NCBI GenBank assembly: GCA_036231565.1
Contig: JAZAHA010000048.1
Location: 36,919 to 100,918 of the forward strand
Source: Maricaulis sp036231565
GTDB taxonomy: Bacteria > Pseudomonadota > Alphaproteobacteria > Caulobacterales > Maricaulaceae
Length of the DNA: 64,000 nt
Direction of reading: 5' to 3'
Below the pieces are notes generated by a model, which was not told where the DNA came from, did no database searches, and saw nothing but the letters and a program-made list of their open reading frames with translations. Position numbers and translations under genes: made by a program. Shown here in pieces: positions 26,053-34,373 of the stretch. Position 1 is the first letter of the stretch. Each line of letters opens with the position of its first letter.

Positions 26053-26276
26053 TCGGCAAGCTTCCGGTAGAGCTTGTCGTATTTCAGTATCGACTGGTCC
26101 AGCAGCTCCGCAACGCCGGGCTGAGCTTCCGGCGCGCGCTTCTGGGCCAGCAGCCCGGCAATTGCCTCATCGACCAGCACCCGGAGCTCGCGCCCTTCCG
26201 CTTCGGCGAGCGCTTTCAGCTCGGCAAGCTGGGCGGCGTCCAAATCGGCGGAAAAATGTTCGCGGGGCTGGCCCAT
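26049..26276 (-). CDS. Antitoxin-like small protein upstream of Doc
   Basis: A 75-residue, acidic, helical protein (AQLAELKALAEAEGRELRVL, then a C-terminal tail ILKYDKLYRKLAE). Its stop overlaps the start of the Doc-type frame by 3-4 bases (GTGA), the usual layout of a toxin-antitoxin pair. The N-terminal part resembles ribbon-helix-helix antitoxins rather than classic Phd. It would bind both the toxin and its own promoter. With the toxin frame broken, it may be a remnant. Confidence 0.7.
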   Translation of the reverse strand: MGQPREHFSADLDAAQLAELKALAEAEGRELRVLVDEAIAGLLAQKRAPEAQPGVAELLDQSILKYDKLYRKLAE

Positions 26277-26434
26277 AGTAAGCTCCTGAATATCTCTGCT
26301 TATGATATCACGAAATAAGCGTTCGTGAAACGTTCCGTCTGGCGGGAATGTGATCGCGAAACTGATGCATTGATTGCCGCCTTGCCGGGAACCCCCTAGA
26401 AGCGACCGAAAGAAAGCCGAAGGACGCCCAGCCC

Positions 26435-27229
26435 ATGATCCCCGACAATCCGCGTATTCTGCTCACCAATGATGACGGCATCCGGGCCCACGGGCTCAAA
26501 GTGCTGGAGAAGATCGCGCGGGACCTGTCGGACGATGTGTGGATTGTGGCGCCGGCCGAGGAGCAGTCCGGCGCCGGGCGTTCGCTGACCCTGCATTCGC
26601 CGTTGCGTGTCCGCCAGTATGACGAGCGGCGTTTCTCCGTTTCCGGCACGCCGACCGATTGCGTGCTGATGGGCGTGCAGGACATCATCCCGGGCAAGAA
26701 GCCGGACCTCGTGCTGTCCGGCGTCAATCGCGGCCAGAACATTGCGGAAGACGTGACGTTCTCGGGTACGGTGGCCGGGGCGATGCAGGGCATGCAGCTG
26801 GGTATTCCCTCGGTCGCGCTGTCGCAGGCCTACGGCTTCAAGAAGGGCGATCCGATCGAATGGGAGACGGCTGAACTCTACGGTGCGCCGATCCTGCGCC
26901 GACTGTTCGACCTGAAATGGCCCGAGGACGTGCTGATCAATATCAACTTCCCGGACCGCAAGCCGGAGGATGTGACCGAGGTCGAGGTGACCCGCCAGGG
27001 CCGCCGTGACCAGCATATCCTGCACGCCGAGCACCGGACCGACCCGCGCGGCATGGATTACTACTGGCTTGCCTTCAAGGGCATCCTGTCCAATCCGCCG
27101 GAAGGCGTGGACCTGAAGGCGGTCTATGACGGCAAGATTTCCGTCACCCCCCTTCACATGGACCTCACGCACGGCGAAACTCTGGGTAACCTGAAGCGGA
27201 TGCTCGGCGGAGTGCCGCCAAAGAGCTGA
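26435..27229 (+). CDS. surE: 5'/3'-nucleotidase SurE
   Basis: A 264-residue metal-dependent nucleotidase that removes phosphate from nucleoside monophosphates. The N-terminal ILLTNDDGIRAHGL holds the metal-binding Asp pair, and VLSGVNRGQNIAEDVTFSGTVAGAMQG includes the conserved Ser/Asn metal and phosphate ligands. It starts the surE-pcm-LytM operon, which parallels the surE-pcm-nlpD order of many proteobacteria. Confidence 0.95.
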   Translation: MIPDNPRILLTNDDGIRAHGLKVLEKIARDLSDDVWIVAPAEEQSGAGRSLTLHSPLRVRQYDERRFSVSGTPTDCVLMGVQDIIPGKKPDLVLSGVNRGQNIAEDVTFSGTVAGAMQGMQLGIPSVALSQAYGFKKGDPIEWETAELYGAPILRRLFDLKWPEDVLININFPDRKPEDVTEVEVTRQGRRDQHILHAEHRTDPRGMDYYWLAFKGILSNPPEGVDLKAVYDGKISVTPLHMDLTHGETLGNLKRMLGGVPPKS

Positions 27230-27270
27230 GCCGCTTGCGCGCAACCGCACGGCATCGAAGGGACGATCCG

Positions 27271-27912
27271 ATGAACCTGCCCGATCCGCGCATGATCCAG
27301 CTGGTCATGAGCCTGCGCGGCGGTGGTGTGACCGACGCGAAGGTGATGGGCGCGCTCGAGCGCACGCCCCGTCACCTTTTCGTGCCCGACCGGTTCGGCG
27401 ACCAGGCCTATGACGACCGGGCGCTGCCGATCGATTGCGGGCAGACCATCTCCCAGCCGCTGATCGTCGCCCTGATGACCCAGGCGCTAAAGCTGGACGA
27501 TCGCTGCAAGGTGCTGGAGATCGGGACGGGGTCGGGCTACCAGGCCGCCGTGCTCGCCCGTCTGGCGCGGCGGGTCTACACGGTCGAACGCTATCGCACC
27601 CTGTCGCGCGAAGCCGAGGCGCGATTCGAGGCCCTGCGGCTGACCAATATCGTCACTCGCATCGGCGACGGCACGCAGGGCTGGCCGGAGCAGGCACCGT
27701 TCGATCGCATCATCCTGACGGCATCCGCGCCGCAGCGCCCGGACGCGATTCTCGAGCAGCTCAAGGATGGCGGCATCGCCGTGGCTCCGGTCGATCGCGA
27801 CATCAAGCAGGTGCTTGTACGCTATGTGCGCGAGGGCGACACAATCGTCGAGACCGATCTGATGGATGTGCGTTTCGTGCCTTTGGTGAAGGGTGAGGCG
27901 AGGGCGCTCTAG
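27271..27912 (+). CDS. pcm: Protein-L-isoaspartate O-methyltransferase
   Basis: A 213-residue SAM-dependent enzyme that starts the repair of isoaspartyl residues in aged proteins. The SAM-binding loop VLEIGTGSGYQAAVLARLA and the substrate-side motif DDRALPIDCGQTISQP are typical. The ATG at 27271 is preferred over one at 27235, which lies just after the surE stop and lacks family similarity. Confidence 0.94.
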   Translation: MNLPDPRMIQLVMSLRGGGVTDAKVMGALERTPRHLFVPDRFGDQAYDDRALPIDCGQTISQPLIVALMTQALKLDDRCKVLEIGTGSGYQAAVLARLARRVYTVERYRTLSREAEARFEALRLTNIVTRIGDGTQGWPEQAPFDRIILTASAPQRPDAILEQLKDGGIAVAPVDRDIKQVLVRYVREGDTIVETDLMDVRFVPLVKGEARAL

Positions 27913-28109
27913 GCAGTGGTGGACAGATCGCAGCCGCGCCAGTTTTTTGCCCCATTTTCCGCCCCATTGTCAGGCAAGTCTGGACGCTCGCTGCGGTGCG
28001 TCCATAATGGCTGCCGTCAGGGGTTGAACCGGGTCCATGGATAACCGGCGGTTAAACGTTGGCATGGCTTGATAGCGGCGGTTTTCTCATCAGGAGCTGG
28101 ATTCTCGCG

Positions 28110-29033
28110 ATGCGTCTTTCGACAATGACTTGCCTGATTGCGGCCCTGTGCGCGGGGCTTGCTGCCTGCGCGACGACGCCGCGCGAGCCGGCACGTGTCG
28201 AGAACCGTTATCCCAACGCCGGTGCCCGCCCCACGCCCCCGGAACGGGTGACGCCGCGCGATTGCGGCAGCGCCTACACCGTCCAGCGCGGTGACACCCT
28301 GTCCGAAATCGCCGTGATGTGCAGCGTTCCGATGGAGGAGCTGGCGGCGGCCAACAGCCTCTATCGGCCCTACACCCTGAATGTCGGCCAGGTTCTGTCG
28401 ATGCCGCGGCCGCTGATGCATGTCGTGCAGCGTGGCGAGAACCTCTACCGGATCGGCCTGCGCTACGGCATTCCGTTCCAGCAGCTGGCCGCCCACAACG
28501 GCATTTCCGCGCCCTATAATCTGGAAGTGGGTCAGCAGATCCGGTTGCCCCAGGGCGCCACCGTAGTCAATCTGGCCAGCCGCGACCCGTCGGCCAGCTC
28601 CCGTTCTACGGCGTCTTCGCCACCGCCGGAGCAGCGCCGTCCGCCAGCGACCTCCGGCACGCCCCGTTTCGACTGGCCGGTGCGCGGGTCGGTGCTTTCC
28701 AGCTTCGGCAACAAGCCCGATGGCGGCCGCAATGACGGTATCAATATCGCGGCGCGCGCCGGTGAAAGCGTCCGCGCAGCGGCCGCAGGCCAGGTCGTTT
28801 ATGCGGGCAGTGAACTGGCCGGCTATGGTCAGCTCGTCCTGGTGCGCCATACGGGCGGTTTCGTGACGGCTTATGCCCACAATTCCCGGCTGCTTGTCAG
28901 CGAGGGCGACCAGGTCAGCCAGGGGCAGGTGATCGCAGAAGCCGGTTCGACCGGCTCGGTCGACAGGCCGCAGGTGCATTTCGAGATCCGCAACGGCGTC
29001 AATCCCGTGGACCCGATGAACTACCTGCAGTGA
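28110..29033 (+). CDS. NlpD-like lipoprotein with two LysM and a degenerate LytM (M23) domain
   Basis: A 307-residue protein starting at 28110 with a lipoprotein signal ending in the lipobox LAAC (Cys near residue 20). Two LysM peptidoglycan-binding modules follow (YTVQRGDTLSEIAVMCSVP and HVVQRGENLYRIGLRYGIP), then a C-terminal M23/LytM domain. Catalytic positions are altered: NDGINIA in place of HxxxD, and PQVHFEIR in place of HLHFE. This matches NlpD-type factors, which activate amidases rather than cut peptidoglycan. Location downstream of surE-pcm supports the NlpD analogy. Confidence 0.88.
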   Translation: MRLSTMTCLIAALCAGLAACATTPREPARVENRYPNAGARPTPPERVTPRDCGSAYTVQRGDTLSEIAVMCSVPMEELAAANSLYRPYTLNVGQVLSMPRPLMHVVQRGENLYRIGLRYGIPFQQLAAHNGISAPYNLEVGQQIRLPQGATVVNLASRDPSASSRSTASSPPPEQRRPPATSGTPRFDWPVRGSVLSSFGNKPDGGRNDGINIAARAGESVRAAAAGQVVYAGSELAGYGQLVLVRHTGGFVTAYAHNSRLLVSEGDQVSQGQVIAEAGSTGSVDRPQVHFEIRNGVNPVDPMNYLQ

Positions 29034-29065
29034 CCGCCGGACAGGCCGGTTACAGTCAGGCCTTG

Positions 29066-29093
29066 TTGCAACACAGCCCTGCACCGATATAGT
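29066..29093 (+). promoter_or_regulatory. Candidate sigma-70-type promoter for yajC-secD-secF
   Basis: TTGCAA (29066-29071), 16-bp spacer, TATAGT (29088-29093), 77 bp before the yajC start. It fits the housekeeping consensus reasonably and sits in the only gap before the operon. Confidence 0.4.
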
Positions 29094-29169
29094 CCCGCGC
29101 TAATCTTTTCCTGGCGCGGGTGGCCCAGCCGGTCCCCGTCGCCCAGCCATCCGGGGTCTTTGCGTTATC

Positions 29170-29472
29170 ATGGAAGCCTTTCTCGCCTCTCCGATCCCCA
29201 TGCTCATCCTCATGGGCCTGGTGTTCTATTTCCTTCTCATCCGCCCGCAGCAAAAGCGCGCCAAGGAGCACCGGGAAATGGTGGAAGGCCTCAAACGGGG
29301 TGATGAGGTCATCACCCAGGGGGGCCTGATCGGCAAGATCGCCAAGGTCGCTGACGAGGAAGTCACGATCGAGCTGTCTGAAGGCGTCAAGGTGCGCGTG
29401 GTTCGCCAGACCATCGCCACGGTGCGCGGACGTCCCGAGCCCAAGCCGGCCAACGACGCCAAGTCCGACTGA
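29170..29472 (+). CDS. yajC: Preprotein translocase subunit YajC
   Basis: A 100-residue protein with one N-terminal membrane helix (MLILMGLVFYFLLIRPQQKRAK) followed by the small cytoplasmic domain containing GDEVITQGGLIGKI. This is the YajC pattern. It associates with SecDF and is encoded directly upstream of secD, as in most proteobacteria. Confidence 0.95.
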   Translation: MEAFLASPIPMLILMGLVFYFLLIRPQQKRAKEHREMVEGLKRGDEVITQGGLIGKIAKVADEEVTIELSEGVKVRVVRQTIATVRGRPEPKPANDAKSD

Positions 29473-29507
29473 TCTTCAGACCGTCTAGCTGAAAAGGCCG
29501 CGCTGCC

Positions 29508-31163
29508 ATGCTGCATTTCGGGCGCTGGAAACTTATCACCATTCTTCTCGTGGTTCTGGCCGGGGCGCTCTACACCCTGCCGAACCTGGTGCCCGAAACG
29601 GTGCGCTACCAGATCAACGAGGCGGACGGCAGTCGCGAACCGCGCGGAATCTGGCGCTACATCCCCAGCAGCACCATCAATCTCGGTCTCGACCTTCAGG
29701 GCGGTTCCTACATCGTCTTCGAAGTCGACATGAACGAGGTGCGCACGGCCCAGCTGGAAAGCCTGGCAGCCGATGTCCGCCAGACGCTTCGCAACGATCC
29801 GCCGCTGCTGCCGCGCTCTGTCGCGGTGGTGGGCGAGGAAGTCGTCGTCCTGATGATCCGCGAGGAACAGCGTGACGAGGCGTTCGAGCGTCTGCGCGAG
29901 CTCAACGGTCCGGTGACCACCGAGCTGGGTCAGCCCGGCCTGGCGCAGATGTACGACATGCAGCGCGATGGTGATGACCCCAGTGCGATCCGCATTTCCG
30001 TGACAGACGAACAATTCACCGCGATCCGCCAGCGCACGCTGAGCCAGTCGATCACGGTGATCCGCCGTCGTCTCGACGGCCTTGGCACGACGGACCCGAC
30101 GATCGCCCGCTCCGGCGCCGATCGCGTCATGGTTCAGGTGCCCGGCGCCGACGATCCGCAGGAAATCATCGATCTTGTGGGCACGCAGGCTGCGTTGAGC
30201 TTCCACCTGGTCGACAATACCATCAATCCGGGACCGAACGGTCAGGCGCGCACGCCGCCGGGACGGACGATCTATCCGGTCGCCAATACCCAGCCGGTGC
30301 AGTATCTCGCGGTCGAGACACGGCAGCTGCTGACCGGTGAGAACCTCACCCAGTCGAACGTCACGCAGCATCCCAGCTATGTCGGTCCGGTGGTCGGTTT
30401 CCGTCTGGACACGCAAGGCGCGCTGATCTTCGGTGATGTGACCCGCAACAATCGCGGCCGCCAGTTCGCGATCGTGCTGGATGACGAGATCATCACAGCG
30501 CCGCGGATCAACGAGCCGATCCTGGGCGGTTCCGGAGTGATCGGTGGTGGTTACACCTACGAGACGGCGTCGCAGCTGGTCATCCTGCTCAATGCCGGCG
30601 CCCTGCCGGCCACGCTCACGCCTGTGGAGCAGCGTACCGTCAGCGCCAGCCTGGGCCGTGACCAGATCGAGAGCGGCACGCTGGCCATCGTCATCGGCTT
30701 TGCAGCCGTGATCGTCTTCATGCTGGCCGCCTATGGCATTTTCGGCGTGTTCTCGACGCTGGCCCTGCTGGTGAATGTGGTGCTGATCCTGGGCGGTCTG
30801 TCCGGCCTGGGCATGACGCTCACCTTGCCGGGTATCGCGGGTATCATCCTGACCATCGGTATGGCGGTGGACGCCAACGTGCTGATCTTCGAGCGCATAC
30901 GCGAGGAGAGCCGGCACGGGCGGACACCGGCCAATGCCATCCAGGCCGGTTATGAGCGAGCCCTGGCGGCCATTCTCGACGCCAACATCACCACCTTCAT
31001 CGCGGCGGCCGTGCTGTTCATGCTCGGTGCAGGTCCGGTGCGCGGCTTCGCCGTGACGCTCGGCGTCGGCATCGTGACTTCGGTCTTCACCGCCTTCGTG
31101 TTCTCCCGCCTGCTGGCGGTTCTCTGGCTTCGGGCATTCAAGCCCAAGTCGCTGCCGCTGTAA
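29508..31163 (+). CDS. secD: Protein translocase subunit SecD
   Basis: A 551-residue RND-type membrane protein. One N-terminal helix, a large periplasmic P1 region starting NLGLDLQGGSYIVFEVD, and a C-terminal block of five helices with GLGMTLTLPGIAGIILTIGM and AVDANVLIFERIREE (conserved Asp and Arg used in proton coupling). It works with SecF to pull substrates into the periplasm using the proton gradient. The length is typical of alphaproteobacterial SecD. Confidence 0.97.
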   Translation: MLHFGRWKLITILLVVLAGALYTLPNLVPETVRYQINEADGSREPRGIWRYIPSSTINLGLDLQGGSYIVFEVDMNEVRTAQLESLAADVRQTLRNDPPLLPRSVAVVGEEVVVLMIREEQRDEAFERLRELNGPVTTELGQPGLAQMYDMQRDGDDPSAIRISVTDEQFTAIRQRTLSQSITVIRRRLDGLGTTDPTIARSGADRVMVQVPGADDPQEIIDLVGTQAALSFHLVDNTINPGPNGQARTPPGRTIYPVANTQPVQYLAVETRQLLTGENLTQSNVTQHPSYVGPVVGFRLDTQGALIFGDVTRNNRGRQFAIVLDDEIITAPRINEPILGGSGVIGGGYTYETASQLVILLNAGALPATLTPVEQRTVSASLGRDQIESGTLAIVIGFAAVIVFMLAAYGIFGVFSTLALLVNVVLILGGLSGLGMTLTLPGIAGIILTIGMAVDANVLIFERIREESRHGRTPANAIQAGYERALAAILDANITTFIAAAVLFMLGAGPVRGFAVTLGVGIVTSVFTAFVFSRLLAVLWLRAFKPKSLPL

Positions 31164-31174
31164 GGGAGGCTGAG

Positions 31175-32128
31175 ATGTCGCTTGCTCTGGTCAAATACCT
31201 GCCGGTCACCGGCAATGTGCCCTTCATCCGCGTGCGTTTCCTTGCGCTCGGCCTGTCGGCGCTCGTCTTGCTGTTCTCGCTGTTCGAGTTCGCCAATGTC
31301 GGCATCAATTTCGGTATCGACTTCCGCGGCGGTATCCAGACCGAGGTCGAAACGGCACCGGAAACCTCGATCGAGGATGTGCGGACTGTTGTGTCGGCGC
31401 TGGAGCTTGGTGAACCGCGTATCCAGGAGGCCGGAAATTCGCTGGAGGCCCGTCACACGATCCTGATCGCGCTGCCGCTGCAGCCGGGTGAGGGCGCGGA
31501 AGCGGAACGCGCCAACCAGGCCGCCCGCGAGACGCTGGAAGCTGCCATCGCAGAGAACTTCCCCGATGCGACGTTGCGCGGCACGACCGTTATCGGCGGT
31601 GCCGTGTCGGGCGAGCTGGTGGTGACAGGCTTCACCGCGATCGGCGTCGCGCTCTTCCTGATGCTGATCTACATCTGGTTCCGCTTCGAATGGCAGTATT
31701 CGGTCGGGGCCATCGTGGCCCTGATCCATGACGTCATTGCGACCGTCGGCATGTTCTCGGTCACCCAGATGACCTTCGACCTCGCGACCGTCGCGGCGAT
31801 CCTGACCATTGTCGGCTACTCGATGAACGACACCGTGGTCGTGTATGACCGGATCCGGGAGAATCTTCGCAAGTACAAGAAAATGCCGCTTCCCGAAGTG
31901 CTCAACCTGTCGATCAATGACACGCTGTCGCGCACCATTCTGACCTCGGCGACCACGCTGGTCGCGCTGATCTCGCTCTACCTGATCGGCGGGGCGTCGC
32001 TGGAAGGCTTCGCCTTCGCGATGATCTGGGGCATCGTGATCGGTACCTATTCCTCGATCTTCGTGGCGTCGCCGCTCCTGCTCTTCACGCAGGTGCAACG
32101 CGACAGCGGCGAGAGCTCCGACCAGTAG
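31175..32128 (+). CDS. secF: Protein translocase subunit SecF
   Basis: A 317-residue partner of SecD, 11 bp downstream. The N-terminal membrane helix is followed by NFGIDFRGGIQTEVE, and the C-terminal membrane block contains IVGYSMNDTVVVYDRIRENLRK, a SecF signature. A strong stem-loop follows the gene. Confidence 0.97.
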   Translation: MSLALVKYLPVTGNVPFIRVRFLALGLSALVLLFSLFEFANVGINFGIDFRGGIQTEVETAPETSIEDVRTVVSALELGEPRIQEAGNSLEARHTILIALPLQPGEGAEAERANQAARETLEAAIAENFPDATLRGTTVIGGAVSGELVVTGFTAIGVALFLMLIYIWFRFEWQYSVGAIVALIHDVIATVGMFSVTQMTFDLATVAAILTIVGYSMNDTVVVYDRIRENLRKYKKMPLPEVLNLSINDTLSRTILTSATTLVALISLYLIGGASLEGFAFAMIWGIVIGTYSSIFVASPLLLFTQVQRDSGESSDQ

Positions 32129-32160
32129 AGCATCGTCTCCCGCAGTATTCCGGACACAAA

Positions 32161-32185
32161 CAGGGCCCGCCATCGGCGGGCCCTG
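32161..32185. terminator. Strong stem-loop between convergent secF and serine hydrolase genes
   Basis: CAGGGCCCGCC-ATC-GGCGGGCCCTG, a perfect 11-bp stem with a 3-nt loop. It lies between two convergent genes and could serve both directions, although there is no good T-run on either side. Confidence 0.55.
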
Positions 32186-32298
32186 TGACATGTCAGGGGG
32201 GACATGTGAGCGAGACGGACAGGGGAACAGGGAGGGGCGTCCGTCTCGCCTGTTCAACGCCGCTGTCCGGTGTCTCCGTCGCCCCGGGCTGCTCTTTG

Positions 32299-33567
32299 TC
32301 AGTCAAAGGCGAAGCTCGCATAGACCATCGGACGGAAGACGGCGCTGGTGCGCGGCTCTGCGCGATAAGGACCAGGCTGGATTTGCGTCATGATCACGGC
32401 GCTGACATTGGTGGCGGGGCTGATGAAGAAGTCGGTATCGAACATTCCGCCCCAGCTGAAATCGCCGGGAACACCCGCCGGGTCGGCACCCTCGGCCGGC
32501 GGCAGGACCACGTCGACACCAAAGCCGTAGCTGCGGCCCTGCCAGCTCTCGCCCAGCTGTTCGGCCGTAACCTGCGGGCTGGCCATGAGGGCGAGGGTTT
32601 CAGGCTCCAGGATCCGGACATCGCCGAGGGCACCATCATTGGCGAGCATCATCGCAAAACGGATATAGTCGCTGGCCGTCGAGACCAGGCCGCCGCCACC
32701 GGACGCCCAGTCGGGCATGAAGGCCTCTGCGTATTCAACCAGGCTGCCGTCCTCTGCATGCACGTAGAGTGGCGACATGTCGGCTTCGTCGAAGTTCACA
32801 TCCTCGAAGAAGAAACCGGTCGCGTGCATGCCCAGCGGCTCGAAGATCTCGGTCTCCATGAAGTCCTCGAGTGGCATGCCCGAGGCGACCTCCACCACGC
32901 GGCCCAGCACGTCATTGGCGTAGGAATACTGCCAGGTATCGCCGGGATCGTTGTAGAGCGGCAGGGCTGCCAGCTGTTCCATGCGGGCTTCCAGATTGCC
33001 TTCGCCGGAATAGAGCGAATTCTCGATATAGAGACGGCCCAGATCGGTCCGGTTCTCGAAGATATAGCCCAGGCCGGACGTGTGCGTGAGAAGGTGGCGG
33101 ACCGTCATGACGGTCTCGGGAGGCCGCGTCTGGATCTCCCCGGTCTCGTCTGCCATCAGGCTGACGGCGACCTCGATATCCGCGAAGGCCGGAATGTAGT
33201 CGCTGACCGGATCATCCAGCCCCACCAGCCCGTCCTCGACCAGCATCATCGTCGCCACAGCCGTCACCGGCTTGCTCATCGAGGCGATGCGGACCGGGCT
33301 GTCGACGGTGAAGGGCGCACCGGTCTCGATATTGATGAAGCCGGCTTCGCTGACATGGGCGATACGGTCTCCGCGCGCGATGATCGCGGCATAGCCCGGG
33401 CGGGCCTGTTCTGCAGCGAGGGCATCGAGCCGTGCATCCAGAGCTTCGAAGGCGGCGGGGTCAAAACCGAGCGCCCGTGGATCGGGTGTCGCTTCGACAG
33501 ATTGGGCGTGGGTGGTAAAGCCGCAGGCGGCAAGGGCCAGCGCGGCTGTAGCGGTGCGGAACGCCAT
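32299..33567 (-). CDS. Exported serine hydrolase, beta-lactamase (PF00144) family
   Basis: A 422-residue protein with an N-terminal export signal; the sequence ALAACGF could be a lipobox at Cys15, so it may be lipid-anchored. The catalytic SxxK is SMSK in RIASMSKPVTAVATMM, and the second motif YxN is YAND in TWQYSYANDVLGR. The family includes class C beta-lactamase-like esterases and D-peptidases; substrate unknown. The ribosome site is buried in the hairpin upstream (33574-33610), which also ends the sodB transcript. Confidence 0.9.
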   Translation of the reverse strand: MAFRTATAALALAACGFTTHAQSVEATPDPRALGFDPAAFEALDARLDALAAEQARPGYAAIIARGDRIAHVSEAGFINIETGAPFTVDSPVRIASMSKPVTAVATMMLVEDGLVGLDDPVSDYIPAFADIEVAVSLMADETGEIQTRPPETVMTVRHLLTHTSGLGYIFENRTDLGRLYIENSLYSGEGNLEARMEQLAALPLYNDPGDTWQYSYANDVLGRVVEVASGMPLEDFMETEIFEPLGMHATGFFFEDVNFDEADMSPLYVHAEDGSLVEYAEAFMPDWASGGGGLVSTASDYIRFAMMLANDGALGDVRILEPETLALMASPQVTAEQLGESWQGRSYGFGVDVVLPPAEGADPAGVPGDFSWGGMFDTDFFISPATNVSAVIMTQIQPGPYRAEPRTSAVFRPMVYASFAFD

Positions 33568-33568
33568 T

Positions 33569-33610
33569 AAAAACTCCCCCTCGGGATGATGATTATCGAC
33601 CGAGGGGGAG
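33569..33610 (-). terminator. sodB terminator whose 3' arm carries the next gene's ribosome site
   Basis: On the minus strand the 11-bp arms CTCCCCCTCGG and CCGAGGGGGAG (33600-33610 and 33574-33584) enclose a 15-nt loop and are followed by five Ts (33573-33569), then the ATG of the serine hydrolase two bases later. The GGGGGAG of the second arm is the only Shine-Dalgarno candidate for that gene. Confidence 0.65.
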
Positions 33611-33663
33611 GTTAGGGCGGGGCCGCCGGGTTGGCGACCCCGAATTCGCCGGTAAATGGCGGA

Positions 33664-34266
33664 TCAGGCGGCGGCGAGGTTCTCGGCCGCGAATTCCCAG
33701 TTCACCAGGTGATCGAGGAAGGTGGAGATGTAGTCCGGACGGCGGTTCTGGTAGTCCAGATAATAGGCGTGTTCCCAGACATCCATCGTCAGCAGCGGCG
33801 TCACACCGGCTTCGGTGAGCGGCGTTTCCGCGTTCAGCGTCTTGCGCACATCCAGCTTGCCGTCCGCCAGCACCAGCCAGGCCCAGCCGGAGCCGAACTG
33901 CGTTGCGCCAGCCTTGGCGAAGGCATCCTTGAAGGCGTCGAAGGAGCCGAAATCGCGATCGATCATCTCGGCCAGCTTGCCTGTCGGCGCGCCGCCGCCA
34001 TTGGGGCGCATGGACTGCCAGTAGAAGGTATGGTTCCAGATCTGGGCAGCATTGTTGAAAATGCCGGCCTTGTCGGCCTTGCCGGCCGTGTCCTGGATGA
34101 TGTCCTCGAGCGACTTGGAGGCCATGTCGCTCCCCTCGACGAGGCCGTTCAGATTGTTCACATAGGCGTTGTGGTGTTTGCCATGGTGGAAATCCAGCGT
34201 CTCAGACGAGATATGGGGAGCCAGCGCATCTTTTGCGTAGGGCAGATCGGGCAGGGTGAAAGCCAT
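33664..34266 (-). CDS. sodB: Superoxide dismutase, Fe/Mn family
   Basis: A 200-residue cytoplasmic enzyme. The four metal ligands are visible: His in HHGKHHNAYV, His in QIWNHTFYWQSM, and Asp and His in MDVWEHAYYLDYQNRRPDY. The length and the AQIWNHTFYW pattern fit the iron type, but metal choice cannot be proven from sequence alone. It removes superoxide; a Cu/Zn enzyme for the periplasm is encoded at 59995-60558. Confidence 0.95.
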   Translation of the reverse strand: MAFTLPDLPYAKDALAPHISSETLDFHHGKHHNAYVNNLNGLVEGSDMASKSLEDIIQDTAGKADKAGIFNNAAQIWNHTFYWQSMRPNGGGAPTGKLAEMIDRDFGSFDAFKDAFAKAGATQFGSGWAWLVLADGKLDVRKTLNAETPLTEAGVTPLLTMDVWEHAYYLDYQNRRPDYISTFLDHLVNWEFAAENLAAA

Positions 34267-34373
34267 GAGAACCTCTCGTTGGACCAGTGGTGGGACACTA
34301 TGTGGCCTTTTCGGCCGTCTTTCTATGACCGGACATATGGTGAGGCCGGCGGCTCTGTCTACCGGTAAGTCGC

